Shown: piece by piece, positions 41,101 to 48,791 of the stretch
Numbering within the stretch: the stretch's first letter is position 1
Layout: each line of letters opens with the position of its first letter
Source of the DNA: Gavia stellata
Taxonomy: Eukaryota; Chordata; Aves; Gaviiformes; Gaviidae
Direction: 5' to 3'
NCBI RefSeq assembly: GCF_030936135.1
Contig: NC_082604.1
Coordinates: 8,563,001-8,627,000, forward strand
DNA length: 64,000 nt
Notes under the pieces: generated by a model
The model's input: the letters and a program-made list of their open reading frames with translations, nothing else
Databases searched by the model: none
Told to the model about the DNA's origin: nothing
Program-made: the position numbers and the translations under genes

Positions 41101-43496
41101 GACCAGACTTCTCTGCAAAAAATAGGAACCAATGATTTGAGCTGAGCAATCTTCATCTGGTCTTAAGTTCCAGGTTTATAAACCTGTCTCTATCATTACA
41201 CAGGATTCTGCCTAGTAATCTCCCCTGTGCAGAGCTATCAAGTTAAAGTGCTACAATAAGGCAGCACCCCTTCTACTGCTTTTCTGAATGTTTACAAGGA
41301 TGTGAATTCTGAAGGAAAAAAGTACACACTTCCACATCTTGGGCCTCCTACTGCATAATCCCCCTCCTCTTAAACAAAGTGCCAGAAACCAGGGGGGTGA
41401 AAAAGCACCCACATAAGCACTGAATCAGGTGTGTAACAGTGAAAACCTGCAAAGTATGCTGGAAGCAGAGAACGTGCTCATGTGTATCCAACTCACCCAG
41501 ACCTGCTCAGAGTAGACAGTCCATCCTTCTTCCACCTCAAACACACCAGTCCACAGTCAGTGAGTACAAATGGAATTCCAAGCTTCAAGCTCTCTCTTGG
41601 GATACAAAGTATGTTCTCAGTGTGTCACTTTTCCCACTTCCGTACAGCCACGCTCACTACCCAAATACACTTTTATCGTTATGCTAAACAGGATCCTCAG
41701 CTTTCTCTTTTATAAACCTGTCTCTATCATTACACAGGATTCTGCCTAGTAATCTCCCCTGTGCAGAGCTATCAAGTTAAAGTGCTACAATAAGGCAGCA
41801 CCCCTTCTACTGCTTTTCTGAATGTTTACAAGGATGTGAATTCTGAAGGAAAAAAGTACACACTTCCACATCTTGGGCCTCCTACTGCATAATCCCCCTC
41901 CTCTTAAACAAAGTGCCAGAAACCAGGGGGGTGAAAAAGCACCCACATAAGCACTGAATCAGGTGTGTAACAGTGAAAACCTGCAAAGTACGCTGGAAGC
42001 AGAGAACGTGCTCATGTGTATCCAACTCACCCAGACCTGCTCAGAGTAGACAGTCCATCCTTCTTCCACCTCAAACACACCAGTCCACAGTCAGTGAGTA
42101 CAAATGGAATTCCAAGCTTCAAGCTCTCTCTTGGGATACAAAGTATGTTCTCAGTGTGTCACTTTTCCCACTTCCGTACAGCCACGCTCACTACCCAAAT
42201 ACACTTTTATCGTTATGCTAAACAGGATCCTCAGCTTTCTCTTTTAAGCTACATGCTCCTCCCGCTTTATCCCTGGAGGGACTGCAGGCTGTGTAACCAA
42301 AGAAATCCCAAGCATTACAAAGCTCAAAAAGATGAAGGCAGACTAACATCTGCAAAGGTGCAAGAGTTACCTCAAACCTAATCAAGGCTACAAGGGCCTT
42401 CCTTCTAGCTATATTCTTCCCTCTGGTTTCTTCTCTCTTCGTGGGTGGAAAGCTGCACAACTGCATCAAGCCTCACACCTAAAAGCAGTACACACCAGGA
42501 TGTTGAAATGCATTCAAGTAACAACACAGTGGCCCTTCAACACTAGTGTTAATAACAGCTAGCCATTTGCAGACTCCTAAAAGGACAGGCATGTTTGGGA
42601 AGCCTCTCCGACGGGGTGAGGAGCCCACGTGCAGAGGGCTCAGCGTGTTTCTCTGCGGAAACACCAGACAAGGGACAAACTCCTAGAAGGGCGAAGAGAG
42701 GGAACGGGCCATTTTTAAGGTAAACCTTCACCCCCACTTCCCCCAAGCGCCCAGGTACCACCTGCACGCTGCCCGTGGCAAAAGACAACAACCGGGACCG
42801 GGCCTGGCAGGCACCGCACACCCGCGGCGCGCCCGGGCTCCCAGCGAGGACCAGGGGCGCCCGCCCGGGCAGCCAGGGCTCCCCGCAGGGCCGGGCCCAA
42901 ACGCGCGCAGCCAGCCGAGGGCAGGCCCGGAAGGGCCTTAGGGCACCGCGCGGGAAGCGGCGCGCCGAGAGCGCCTCAGCGCGGCCTGCCGCCCTCCTCC
43001 CCGCCTCAGAGGCCCCCCGCCCCGCCGCCGGGACCCCCCCTCTGTTCCCCCACGCTCCCTCAGGCACAGAGCGGGGGCAGCAGCCCCTCGCAGTGCTCCG
43101 GGGGCGCCTGTGCACCCCTCCGGCCCCGGCAGGACCCCCGCGACGCCACTGGGCAGCCGCTCGAGGCCGCGGCCGTCCCCTCCTAGGCCAGGCCGCGGCG
43201 GGCGCGCTCAGCAGCGGGGCAGGATCCCCACAGCCTCAGGGAGGAGGGACGGGAAAACCCTGCAGGGGCTATTTCCAGGGTTACAGCGATAAGGACGGGG
43301 GTGGCTGCAAGGCGGCACCCACCACACATCCCACCCCACTGGGGCGGCAGAGCCTGCGGGGAAGGAAGATGGGTGGGCGGACGGCCCCGCCTCACAGCCC
43401 GCGCGGAAGGGCCGGTATGGTGCCCGCTCCCCCACCGGGCGGCGGTCTGACCTACCCGCCGGCGAAGAGATGCACCAGGGTGTCTCTCTGGCTCAT
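13370..43496 (-). CDS. SLC25A36: SLC25A36, mitochondrial pyrimidine nucleotide carrier 2 (7 coding exons)
   Basis: Spliced CDS: 43456-43496, 32571-32741, 27717-27794, 24836-24936, 17198-17264, 14305-14594 and 13370-13563, all on the minus strand. They join in frame to 942 nt (313 aa plus TAG); the human protein is about 311 aa. It has the three-fold mitochondrial carrier architecture: the Px[DE]xx[KR] matrix motifs are P26-L-E-V-V-K31, P140-I-W-L-V-K145 and P248-H-E-V-V-R253. The Trp in the second motif is typical of the nucleotide-carrier branch (SLC25A33/36, yeast Rim2). A cytoplasmic-side motif Y199-E-S-I-K203 is also present. From family knowledge, the protein sits in the inner mitochondrial membrane with six helices and moves cytosine, uracil and guanine (deoxy)nucleotides, supporting mtDNA and RNA synthesis. 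It is told from SLC25A33 by near-identity to SLC25A36 across every exon, as I recall that protein. No frameshift or internal stop is seen. Confidence 0.97.
13564..14304 (-). other. SLC25A36: SLC25A36 intron 6
   Basis: The shortest intron (741 bp), with donor GTAAGT and acceptor CAG. Nothing beyond ordinary AT-rich intron sequence is seen. Confidence 0.93.
14305..14594 (-). CDS. SLC25A36: SLC25A36 coding exon 6
   Basis: This 290-nt exon encodes residues 153-250. The acceptor AG is at 14596-14595 and the donor GTAAGT is at 14304-14299. It contains the matrix block [10 protein letters not shown] (residues 173-182), helix 4 ([16 protein letters not shown]), the acidic cytosolic loop (about residues 214-224) and helix 5 up to P248-H249. 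Reading through the donor would add seven residues and then stop at 14282, so retention of intron 6 would lose the third signature and helix 6. Confidence 0.97.
14595..17197 (-). other. SLC25A36: SLC25A36 intron 5
   Basis: A 2603-bp intron. It holds two short perfect inverted repeats, CAAGTGC/GCACTTG at 15344-15359 and GTGCACCTG/CAGGTGCAC at 15784-15803. Around 15640-15980 the GC content is higher and chance ORFs appear in several frames. No repeat family is recognised. Confidence 0.93.
17198..17264 (-). CDS. SLC25A36: SLC25A36 coding exon 5
   Basis: This 67-nt exon encodes residues 131-153. The acceptor AG is at 17266-17265 and the donor GTATGG is at 17197-17192. It holds the second carrier signature, [11 protein letters not shown] (residues 139-149), whose Trp142 replaces the usual acidic residue. 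The donor is weaker than the others, with T at +4 and G at +5. Confidence 0.96.
20090..20102 (+). repeat. 13-G homopolymer
   Basis: A run of 13 G in intron 4, preceded by AAAAAATAAA. It is one of four G/C homopolymers of at least 12 nt in the window. Confidence 0.9.
23509..23520 (+). repeat. 12-C homopolymer
   Basis: A run of 12 C in intron 4 at the end of a pyrimidine-rich segment. It would read as poly-G in the gene transcript. Confidence 0.9.
24836..24936 (-). CDS. SLC25A36: SLC25A36 coding exon 4
   Basis: This 101-nt exon encodes residues 97-131. The acceptor AG is at 24938-24937 and the donor GTAAGG is at 24835-24830. It covers the rest of helix 2 (AIYFAAYSN), the cytosolic loop with its KEKLNN block, and the start of helix 3. 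The acceptor is followed by a second AG two bases on. Only the upstream AG keeps the frame and gives the conserved SRAIYF sequence. Confidence 0.96.
25403..25495 (+). repeat. 93-nt imperfect inverted repeat / hairpin
   Basis: The two 45-nt arms (25403-25447 and 25451-25495) pair around a 3-nt loop (CTT, 25448-25450) with no bulges. I count 34 Watson-Crick pairs, 5 G-T pairs and 6 mismatches (25405/93, 25415/83, 25431/67, 25434/64, 25439/59, 25440/58). It lies in intron 3, antisense to the gene in its better-folding orientation. It may be a palindromic MITE or a pre-miRNA-like RNA; no known family is recognised. Confidence 0.75.
26101..26125 (+). repeat. 25-G homopolymer
   Basis: An uninterrupted run of 25 G on the plus strand follows TTTTTTC and is followed by CGG. 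In the SLC25A36 pre-mRNA it would read as poly-C. It can form G-quadruplex or i-motif structures and is likely length-variable. Confidence 0.9.
27717..27794 (-). CDS. SLC25A36: SLC25A36 coding exon 3
   Basis: This 78-nt exon encodes residues 71-97. The acceptor AG is at 27796-27795 and the donor GTAAAT is at 27716-27711. It carries the EGPRSLFRG block (residues 77-85), the typical matrix-loop motif EGxxxLxRG of mitochondrial carriers, followed by the start of helix 2. Its length is a multiple of three and both splice boundaries fall in phase 2, so skipping it would keep the frame. Confidence 0.96.
29831..29925 (-). mobile_element. CR1 LINE 3'-end fragment
   Basis: It begins with repeated AGAATCAC units, then GGTTGGAAGGGACCTCTGG, then a GATCATCTAGTCCAACC block and AGAGCAGGTTCACCTAGAGC. 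This is the reverse complement of the familiar avian CR1 3' terminus with its ATTCT-type repeats, so the element points along the minus strand with its 3' end near 29831. It is 5'-truncated to about 95 bp, as most avian CR1 copies are. It is good evidence for a bird or close sauropsid. Confidence 0.9.
30132..30169. repeat. 38-nt alternating purine/pyrimidine tract
   Basis: A strictly alternating run made of TA, CA, TG and GC steps, located about 200 bp from the CR1 fragment in intron 2. It can adopt Z-DNA or cruciform forms. Confidence 0.85.
32571..32741 (-). CDS. SLC25A36: SLC25A36 coding exon 2
   Basis: This 171-nt exon encodes residues 14-71. Its acceptor AG is at 32743-32742 after a T-rich tract, and its donor is GTGAGT at 32570-32565. 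It carries the first carrier signature, [10 protein letters not shown] (residues 26-35). The matrix loop that follows (about residues 36-66) contains the extended insertion seen in the pyrimidine carriers SLC25A33 and SLC25A36. Confidence 0.96.
34370..34393. repeat. 24-bp palindrome, 11-bp perfect arms
   Basis: AACATTAGACT and AGTCTAATGTT are perfect inverted copies separated by GA. It lies in intron 1 with no recognised repeat around it. Confidence 0.9.
41175..42246. repeat. 534-bp direct tandem duplication
   Basis: The sequence 41175-41712 matches 41709-42246 at a constant offset of 534 bp with no indel. I see one substitution, T41457 versus C41991. The tetramer TTTA stands at the left edge, the junction and the right edge (41175, 41709, 42243), so microhomology joined the copies. 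No transposon family is recognised in the unit. It sits in intron 1, about 350 bp from the edge of the CpG island. Confidence 0.95.
43456..43496 (-). CDS. SLC25A36: SLC25A36 coding exon 1
   Basis: This exon encodes residues 1-13 and two bases of codon 14 ([14 protein letters not shown]). The start codon is at 43496-43494, with A at -3 and A at +4, an acceptable Kozak context. The donor GTAGGT occupies 43455-43450. The exon lies inside the CpG island, and the N terminus runs straight into the first transmembrane helix, as expected for a carrier without a cleaved presequence. Confidence 0.95.
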
Positions 43497-43582
43497 CCTC
43501 GTCGCCTGCACCCGGGCGGGAAAGAGGGGTGCCAGGCGCTTCCGCCCCGCGCTCAGCCGAGCCGCTCCTCGCAGGGCTCAGC

Positions 43583-43589
43583 ATAAATA
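43583..43589 (-). promoter_or_regulatory. TATA-like element (TATTTAT)
   Basis: TATTTAT on the minus strand lies 87-93 nt upstream of the start codon, the only AT-rich spot between exon 1 and the POU-like motif. If used, it would place the start near 43555 with a 5' UTR of about 60 nt. CpG-island promoters are often TATA-less, so this may be incidental. Confidence 0.25.
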
Positions 43590-43632
43590 CGCACCGCGGC
43601 CGCGCGGCTTCCTGCGGCGGCGGCGGTGGAGG

Positions 43633-43640
43633 GGGGCGGG
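43633..43640 (+). promoter_or_regulatory. GC box (GGGGCGGG), SP/KLF-type site
   Basis: An exact GGGGCGGG lies about 140 nt upstream of the start codon, next to a short CGG run (about 43612-43626). SP/KLF sites in this position are typical of CpG-island promoters. The assignment is by motif only. Confidence 0.5.
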
Positions 43641-43703
43641 CGGCCTCGCTCCGCCTCCCGCCCGGAGCCGCTGCGGCAACTGCCGGGCGCGGGGGCCCTC
43701 CTC

Positions 43704-43715
43704 ATGAATATGCAA
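43704..43715. promoter_or_regulatory. POU-dimer (MORE-like) motif ATGAATATGCAA
   Basis: ATGAATATGCAA sits in otherwise GC-rich promoter sequence about 210 nt upstream of the start codon. It is close to the palindromic MORE element (ATGCATATGCAT) bound by POU-factor dimers. The assignment is by motif only. Confidence 0.35.
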
Positions 43716-43741
43716 GACCCCCGAAGTAAACAGAGGTCGCC

Positions 43742-43746
43742 ATTGG
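43742..43746 (-). promoter_or_regulatory. CCAAT box (NF-Y type)
   Basis: GCCATTGGCTGG on the plus strand reads CCAGCCAATGGC on the gene strand, a good NF-Y context, about 245 nt upstream of the start codon and 13 bp from the CRE-like site. NF-Y and CREB sites are often paired in housekeeping promoters. Confidence 0.5.
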
Positions 43747-43758
43747 CTGGAGGGGTGC

Positions 43759-43766
43759 GACGTCAC
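43759..43766. promoter_or_regulatory. CRE-like site GACGTCAC
   Basis: GACGTCAC reads GTGACGTC on the gene strand and matches seven of eight bases of the CREB/ATF palindrome TGACGTCA. It lies just upstream of the CCAAT box in gene orientation. Confidence 0.45.
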
Positions 43767-44169
43767 CGCCGGGTCTGCTTCATAAGCTGTCGAGGTGGCG
43801 ATAGCCGCCTGTCTTGAGGCGGGAGCTGTGTTCGTGTGGTGCTGCTCTAGCGGGCCTGCTTCTCCGCTGTGTCAGGTGTTTCTCTGGGCTCCCTGCTGTA
43901 AATGCCTCTTTTAACAGTCTCCTTTCCATTTTCTCTTCCTTCTAGTGGGTTTTATGCGCAGCTCTCTGAGGCTCACGGCCTGCTGCAGCTCTGGCTCCTC
44001 TCCTGAGGTGTCTGCTGGCCCTGAGGGAAGGTCATGTCCAGCAGCCACAGAAAATGTGGGGAAGAGGGACATGAAAAACGACCCCTGTGCCCTGACTGTC
44101 CAAAAGCAGGGGTATTAGCAAGGCATGTAGTGGTCTTAGTTTTTATCTCCTTCTGGTTTTGTGTTATAG

Positions 44170-44247
44170 GTCATATTCTCAGCTACTGAAGCAATGCATC
44201 TTCTGAAAGAGGCACCCAAATACTGGCTCCTTGCGAGTGTTTCTGAA
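44170..44247 (+). ncRNA. Candidate exon of a divergent plus-strand transcript
   Basis: A pyrimidine-rich run with TTATAG at 44164-44169 precedes a 78-nt segment that ends at a strong donor, GTGAGT (44248-44253). It lies 0.35 kb beyond the CpG island, on the strand opposite SLC25A36, where promoter-divergent lncRNAs commonly splice. A first-exon donor could be CAG|GTGTTT near 43875 or GAG|GTGTCT near 44006; both are mediocre. A further weak exon is possible at about 45099-45174. No conserved protein reading is seen. Confidence 0.3.
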
Positions 44248-46390
44248 GTGAGTATTGTGACTCGTTGGATCACTTTTGTCTTCTTTTTCTCCCAAAATAC
44301 ATGGTAAGGGAAAATAAATAATGCTACACAAAAAAAATTCTTAATATTGCATATAAAATTGTTGTCCAAGTCAATGTTTTGAAAATCTAAGCACCTAAAA
44401 GAAAATAAATGACTAGTTAAGATATTCATGAATGTCCACATAATAAACACAAATTCTTCCAAAGTATAAGGAGCTATTTCATAATAGCACAACAATTTAA
44501 AAACTCTGTATTAATAAAACAAGCAGGCATTTTGAAGCAGTCATTTTTTAAAACAAAAAAAACTACTTTGAGCTGATGTGAGCTGATGTGGAAGACACAA
44601 ATAAGCTAGAAATGTAATGTGAAATTTTGCAAGAGTAGTGGGACTTGAGGAGGAGATTGGGTGGGAGAAGGCTTGAGGAAATGTGAGATGTGGAGATGCT
44701 GGGGGAAAAAGTAGCTACATTGAACTAAGGCAAGTAAAAGTAGGACAATAATTTTGCAGTTTGTGTTCTGCATTGCTACTGCACACAGCGTGTAGTTGAA
44801 ACTGGTGTATCATGCACTGCACAGGGAGTGAGGTGGGAGCAGAGGAGGAGTATGCCTGCTGAAAGGCTGTTTTCCAGGGCTTGCACCCGTAGCTACTCTG
44901 TTGCAGGGCCACAGTTAGTACAGAGTTACATGTCTATGCCTGGAGACCTATGACAGATGTTGGGTTTGGGGTTTCCAGGGGACTAAGTATTGGGAAGATA
45001 TTCCATTGGGGAATCCTTGCATTTGAACTTTCATAATGTTCTCCTCTCATGGATGTCATTACAGAAGGAGGCTATGCCTGAAATTTCCACTGCTTTCAGG
45101 AGTAATATTATTAGGAATGTTATTTCTGATGTATTTGTTTGTCATCTGAATACAACAGATTTTTATTTCGATCGGTAATGTATAACATTTCTGGGCTCAC
45201 AGTTATTCTCCTTCCTTTCACTATAGCACAGAGCAGGCTTGTCCAAAAGGTATTCCCCAGGACCTTTCTTAGCTACTTGCCTTCTTCAACTACTCTTTAA
45301 ATCAGCTAGGTAAAGCAAAATGCCTGCATCCTGTAGGATGAGAGTATGTATCAGCGAGAACTAAAATGGGCTTGAAGGTTTGTATATGTTCAAGTCTACT
45401 TTCACTGCCTTGTTGGTGAAAAACAACTGAGAACTTGTCTTCTTGTATAGTCTTTGTGCAAATTAGGAATGGATTTTTCTATCAGGTTAGTTTCTGGTGG
45501 TCCCTTGAACTGATGGGGTCCCTTCATGTTTATCACCTGCATGTTTAACAGCTACCTTCCTGCTTCAGTGTCAATTCATTTACAGTGAATAGTAGTCAGC
45601 TGTGAAGAACTACAAAGCACAAGGTAGGATTACAAGCTAGATTAACTATGAGAAGATGAAAGACAAGAATTGTCTTCAAGAGTTTTCTATTGAGGTTTTT
45701 TTGAGCAGTAGGCATGTTTTCATCAACTTCTACAAAGGATTTATCAGTTTTGTATCAGAACTTAAATACTGTATAGTTCCTTTGTGGAGGAAGTATCACC
45801 CTAAGCTAAGTGTAAACTTGGAGCCTTAGAGTGCAAGACTCCTAGATCAAAGAGAAGAGGGAGGTGCAAGAGACAGTTCAGCAAGTAAGGTGTTGGAGTC
45901 TGTAGATGGTTCTGTGTGGTAAAATACTAAACAACAGAAGTTACTTAAGAGCCTAATGAGGAAACTGGTAGGAGAAACAAAAGTGGGAATGGCTAAAGGT
46001 AGCTGGTACTGCAGGGTCAGCTGCAGCTCAGATGAGGCCTTGTTACAAGTACACTAAGTGAGATAAAGCCCAAGGACTTGGAAGCAACAAAGTGTGCGTG
46101 GGGTGTTACACTGAGAGGGAAAACAGTGAGCTGCTCTCACAAGGAAGTCAGAAATGAGACTTTAAATTACAACTTTGGTGGTTTGGAAAAGGGGTAGTGG
46201 GTGACTAAGGCTTACTGTTTTATTATTCTTTTCTGTGTTTTATGAAGTGCATTTTTAAGTCATTTGATTCAACATCTGTGAATGGATGAAGTACAGCTCG
46301 TTAAACAGCCAGCATTCATTTCCCTGTATGTCCGGCTGAGAAATGAGACTTGACCTAGTGTTCATTAATGACACTGAGAAATTGAACTGC

Positions 46391-46408
46391 TTCATTACTG
46401 CTAATGAA
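46391..46408. promoter_or_regulatory. 18-bp ATTA/TAAT inverted repeat, copy 1
   Basis: TTCATTA-CTGC-TAATGAA is a perfect 7-bp inverted repeat with a 4-bp spacer, containing two homeodomain-core ATTA/TAAT half sites. A near-identical copy is at 48774-48791. Just upstream, 46357-46375 is another palindrome, AGTG..TCATTAATGA..CACT. Its function is inferred from motif only. Confidence 0.4.
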
Positions 46409-47749
46409 GGCCTGGCAGAAGGGTTAAATTTAGATGTAAAATAAGCCTCCGGGAAAAAACTGGATGGGTTTCTTTAGTATGTGGTATATGAGATGGAGAG
46501 ATTGTTTTTTTTCTTTTAAATACCATTTTCCTGATGTTTTATCTAGCTTGTTTCCATAAACTGTTCAAAATGGAGGGAGGTGATGATGGTGGTTTCACAT
46601 ACAGTGTTCTTTTTCTCTCTGCTAATATGTTCAGAGAGCTTTTCAATGAAGGGAAAAGAACTTTAGATATACAAAGCCCAAAATGTTAAGGTTGTCCTAT
46701 AAATAACTCATTTTCTGACTTGTGCAACTCAGACTTGAGTGATAAATACCATCAGCGTAAATTATGAGATTAGAGGGTTTGTTGCCAGGAGTTGGGCATA
46801 TTTTAAGTTGTGGATCTGGAATCATGGCAAGACATTACAAGGAATGTTTTTAGCTCATAGTGTACTGTTTCTGAAAGTGAATAAAATGAGTGTGTTTGTA
46901 CTGCTATTTTGAAATGGTAGAAGTGAATTTGTGTAATGGTGTAAAGTACAATAGTTGGGGGACCTCTATTCCATGCTATCAAAAGCTGACCACTTAACTC
47001 TGAGAAATTAAAAAAGTGCTGTGATTTTATTAATACTCTTCTATCAATCTATATATTAATATATTTAACTCCATTTCACAAATAACGAAGCAGAATGGGA
47101 CAAGTCAGATGTTTAACTGAAACCATTGGACAGATCACTGATTTAGAAATAACCTTTTGACCAAGAAAACCAGCAGGGAGATTGTGGTAAACAACTACCT
47201 CTATACTTCTTGTAGGCCTTCTTTTTCTTGAGAATGGAGCAGCCTTTGTTCCTTTGAGTACACATACATTTGCATGTCTGTTGCTCAGCGGCTTGTTTAT
47301 CTGAAGTTTGTAGCTTACAGGATCTCCAGAAATATCCAGAAGATAAAGCAGAAGAGGACAGGGGAAAAGGATAATAGGTAGGGAAAGAAGAAAAGAGGAG
47401 CAGTTGATCTTCTTTTAAAAAGGGGTGGGGATATCACCAGCGTGAAAATGAGGACTGGGAGAGTGGTATATATAAGACTGAGAAGGAACAGAAGGCAGGA
47501 TGATTAGCAAACAAAGAGTGAAGACAAGGTAAGTCTTATCAATACCTGGAGGTGCTTGCTAGGGAGGGTGTAAGCCCGATGTGTTGAAAATTGCATTTTA
47601 GAATTGGGAACATCCAGATACTCACAGGGGAGACAAGGAAGTAGTTAATTCTATTGTACTTGGCCCTTGTGAGAGCTGTGGAGAACCCTTTGTATGACTT
47701 AAGCTGTCAGTTTTCAAGACAGGTGTATTCAAACTGAATCAGGTGTACA

Positions 47750-47995
47750 GAAGAGCCATTCAGATTATCTCAAAAATGGATAGCTTATCATATCAGAGAA
47801 CACTTAAAAGATTTGGTTTGTTTAGACTGGGTAAATAAAGGCTAAGACAAGATATGATTGCTGCCTATAAATATGTCAAGGGAATAAACTACAGGGACCA
47901 GAAAAGTAAAATGCTACATAAGCTAAAGGTCAATCTTAGCAGAGTTACCAGAGGTCATGAATAAATTCAGGCTGAGAAAAAGAAGTGAGAGTCCT
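47750..47995 (+). mobile_element. Ancient, diverged CR1-like LINE 3' region
   Basis: The segment with GGTTTGTTTAGACTGGGTAA, then AAAGGCTAAGACAAGATATG, then ATTGCTGCCTATAAATATGT and CATGAATAAATTCAGGCTGA follows, in order, the 3' region of amniote CR1/L3-type elements in sense orientation. It is heavily mutated, with no open frame. It is much older than the fragment at 29831-29925. Confidence 0.65.
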
Positions 47996-48773
47996 TGATG
48001 TGGTTTTCTGCAGCACCTGGAGTCTAGAATGGAAGATCTAAAGTACTGTGCAGCCTATGCTCAGATGAGTCTCAAATAGTAAGATTAAACTGTCAAGGCA
48101 TCCCTCCTTTGAAAGATGCGAATCTATCATGCAATTGTGTTTCAGCCCATCTCTAAAGCATGGGCTTCCGTCCTTAGCTTACTTTGAGAGCAGTGCGTAA
48201 ACAATGTCCTATAGATTGCAAATGAGTTTCCTGATGTGAAAATTTTCAAATATTTGAGAAATTTACTCACTCCTAAATAGAATGAAGCAGAACCTCTGCA
48301 TTTTTTCATGAAAAGGCAGAAGGAAGAGCAACTCGTTTAGAAAAGGTGAATGTGTGACTCCATAGGTTTTGCACAGCTGGAGTAAGTAAAACCAGGGAGT
48401 TTAGTAGTAGTGTAGTTAGTAACAGCACCTCACTGTTGTGTTTATTGGAAGAGACTGGGTGTAAGTGGAGAGGATGGATCACAGCAGCACATGTTGGTCT
48501 CTGTGGTGTGTTGGCCTGTGGGGTTTAATGTAAGCAGCCTGATTTGGACAACTGAGGAAATCCAGCCATCTTAGATGTGCATGAAGACTACAGAAGTGCT
48601 TTCAGGCCACTAGCAGTTGCCTAGGGAGTCAGCCATCTTTCTGCTCTCACTTGATAAATGTGGCTTAATAATTAATTTCCATCTGGAGGAGATGTTACTA
48701 CTTTAGCTTGTCTAAGCCTGGACAAGGAATTTGCTGACTCAGATGTACATTAGGGAGCTAAGCTTCATTATTG

Positions 48774-48791
48774 CTAATGAACCAATTTAGG
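48774..48791. promoter_or_regulatory. 18-bp ATTA/TAAT inverted repeat, copy 2
   Basis: TTCATTA-TTGC-TAATGAA differs from the copy at 46391-46408 by one base in the spacer. Both are preceded by GC; the wider flanks do not align, so they are not parts of one long repeat. Confidence 0.4.

Larger units (their letters stand above)
32742..43455 (-). other. SLC25A36: SLC25A36 intron 1
   Basis: The longest intron (10,714 bp). It holds a 24-bp near-perfect palindrome (34370-34393), A-rich simple stretches (about 33795-33835 and 39908-39936), the 534-bp tandem duplication (41175-42246) and, at its 5' end, the downstream half of the CpG island. Long ORFs within 42549-43707 come from the low stop-codon density of the GC-rich island. 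Confidence 0.93.
42600..43830. promoter_or_regulatory. SLC25A36: CpG-island promoter of SLC25A36
   Basis: This is the only CpG- and GC-rich stretch in the window. It starts abruptly near 42600 and ends near 43830. It covers the 3' neighbour of exon 1, exon 1 itself (43456-43496), the presumed 5' UTR and the proximal promoter. Motifs visible are a GC box (43633-43640), a reverse CCAAT (43742-43746), a CRE-like GACGTCAC (43759-43766) and an E-box CACGTG inside intron 1 (42626-42631). This is the usual promoter of a housekeeping mitochondrial gene. The transcription start is not fixed by the sequence; it is probably between about 43550 and 43700. Such islands often fire in both directions. Confidence 0.85.

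Noticed and set aside
41439..42381. Paired plus-strand ORFs of 77-121 codons that recur at 534-bp spacing
   Set aside because: They recur only because the DNA is tandemly duplicated. They appear in two overlapping frames with no family resemblance and lie inside intron 1.
42775..43707. 310-codon plus-strand ORF and overlapping 188- and 133-codon minus-strand ORFs in the CpG island
   Set aside because: GC-rich sequence has few stop codons. The peptides are low-complexity runs of P, G, R and A in several frames at once, and true exon 1 lies beneath them in another frame.
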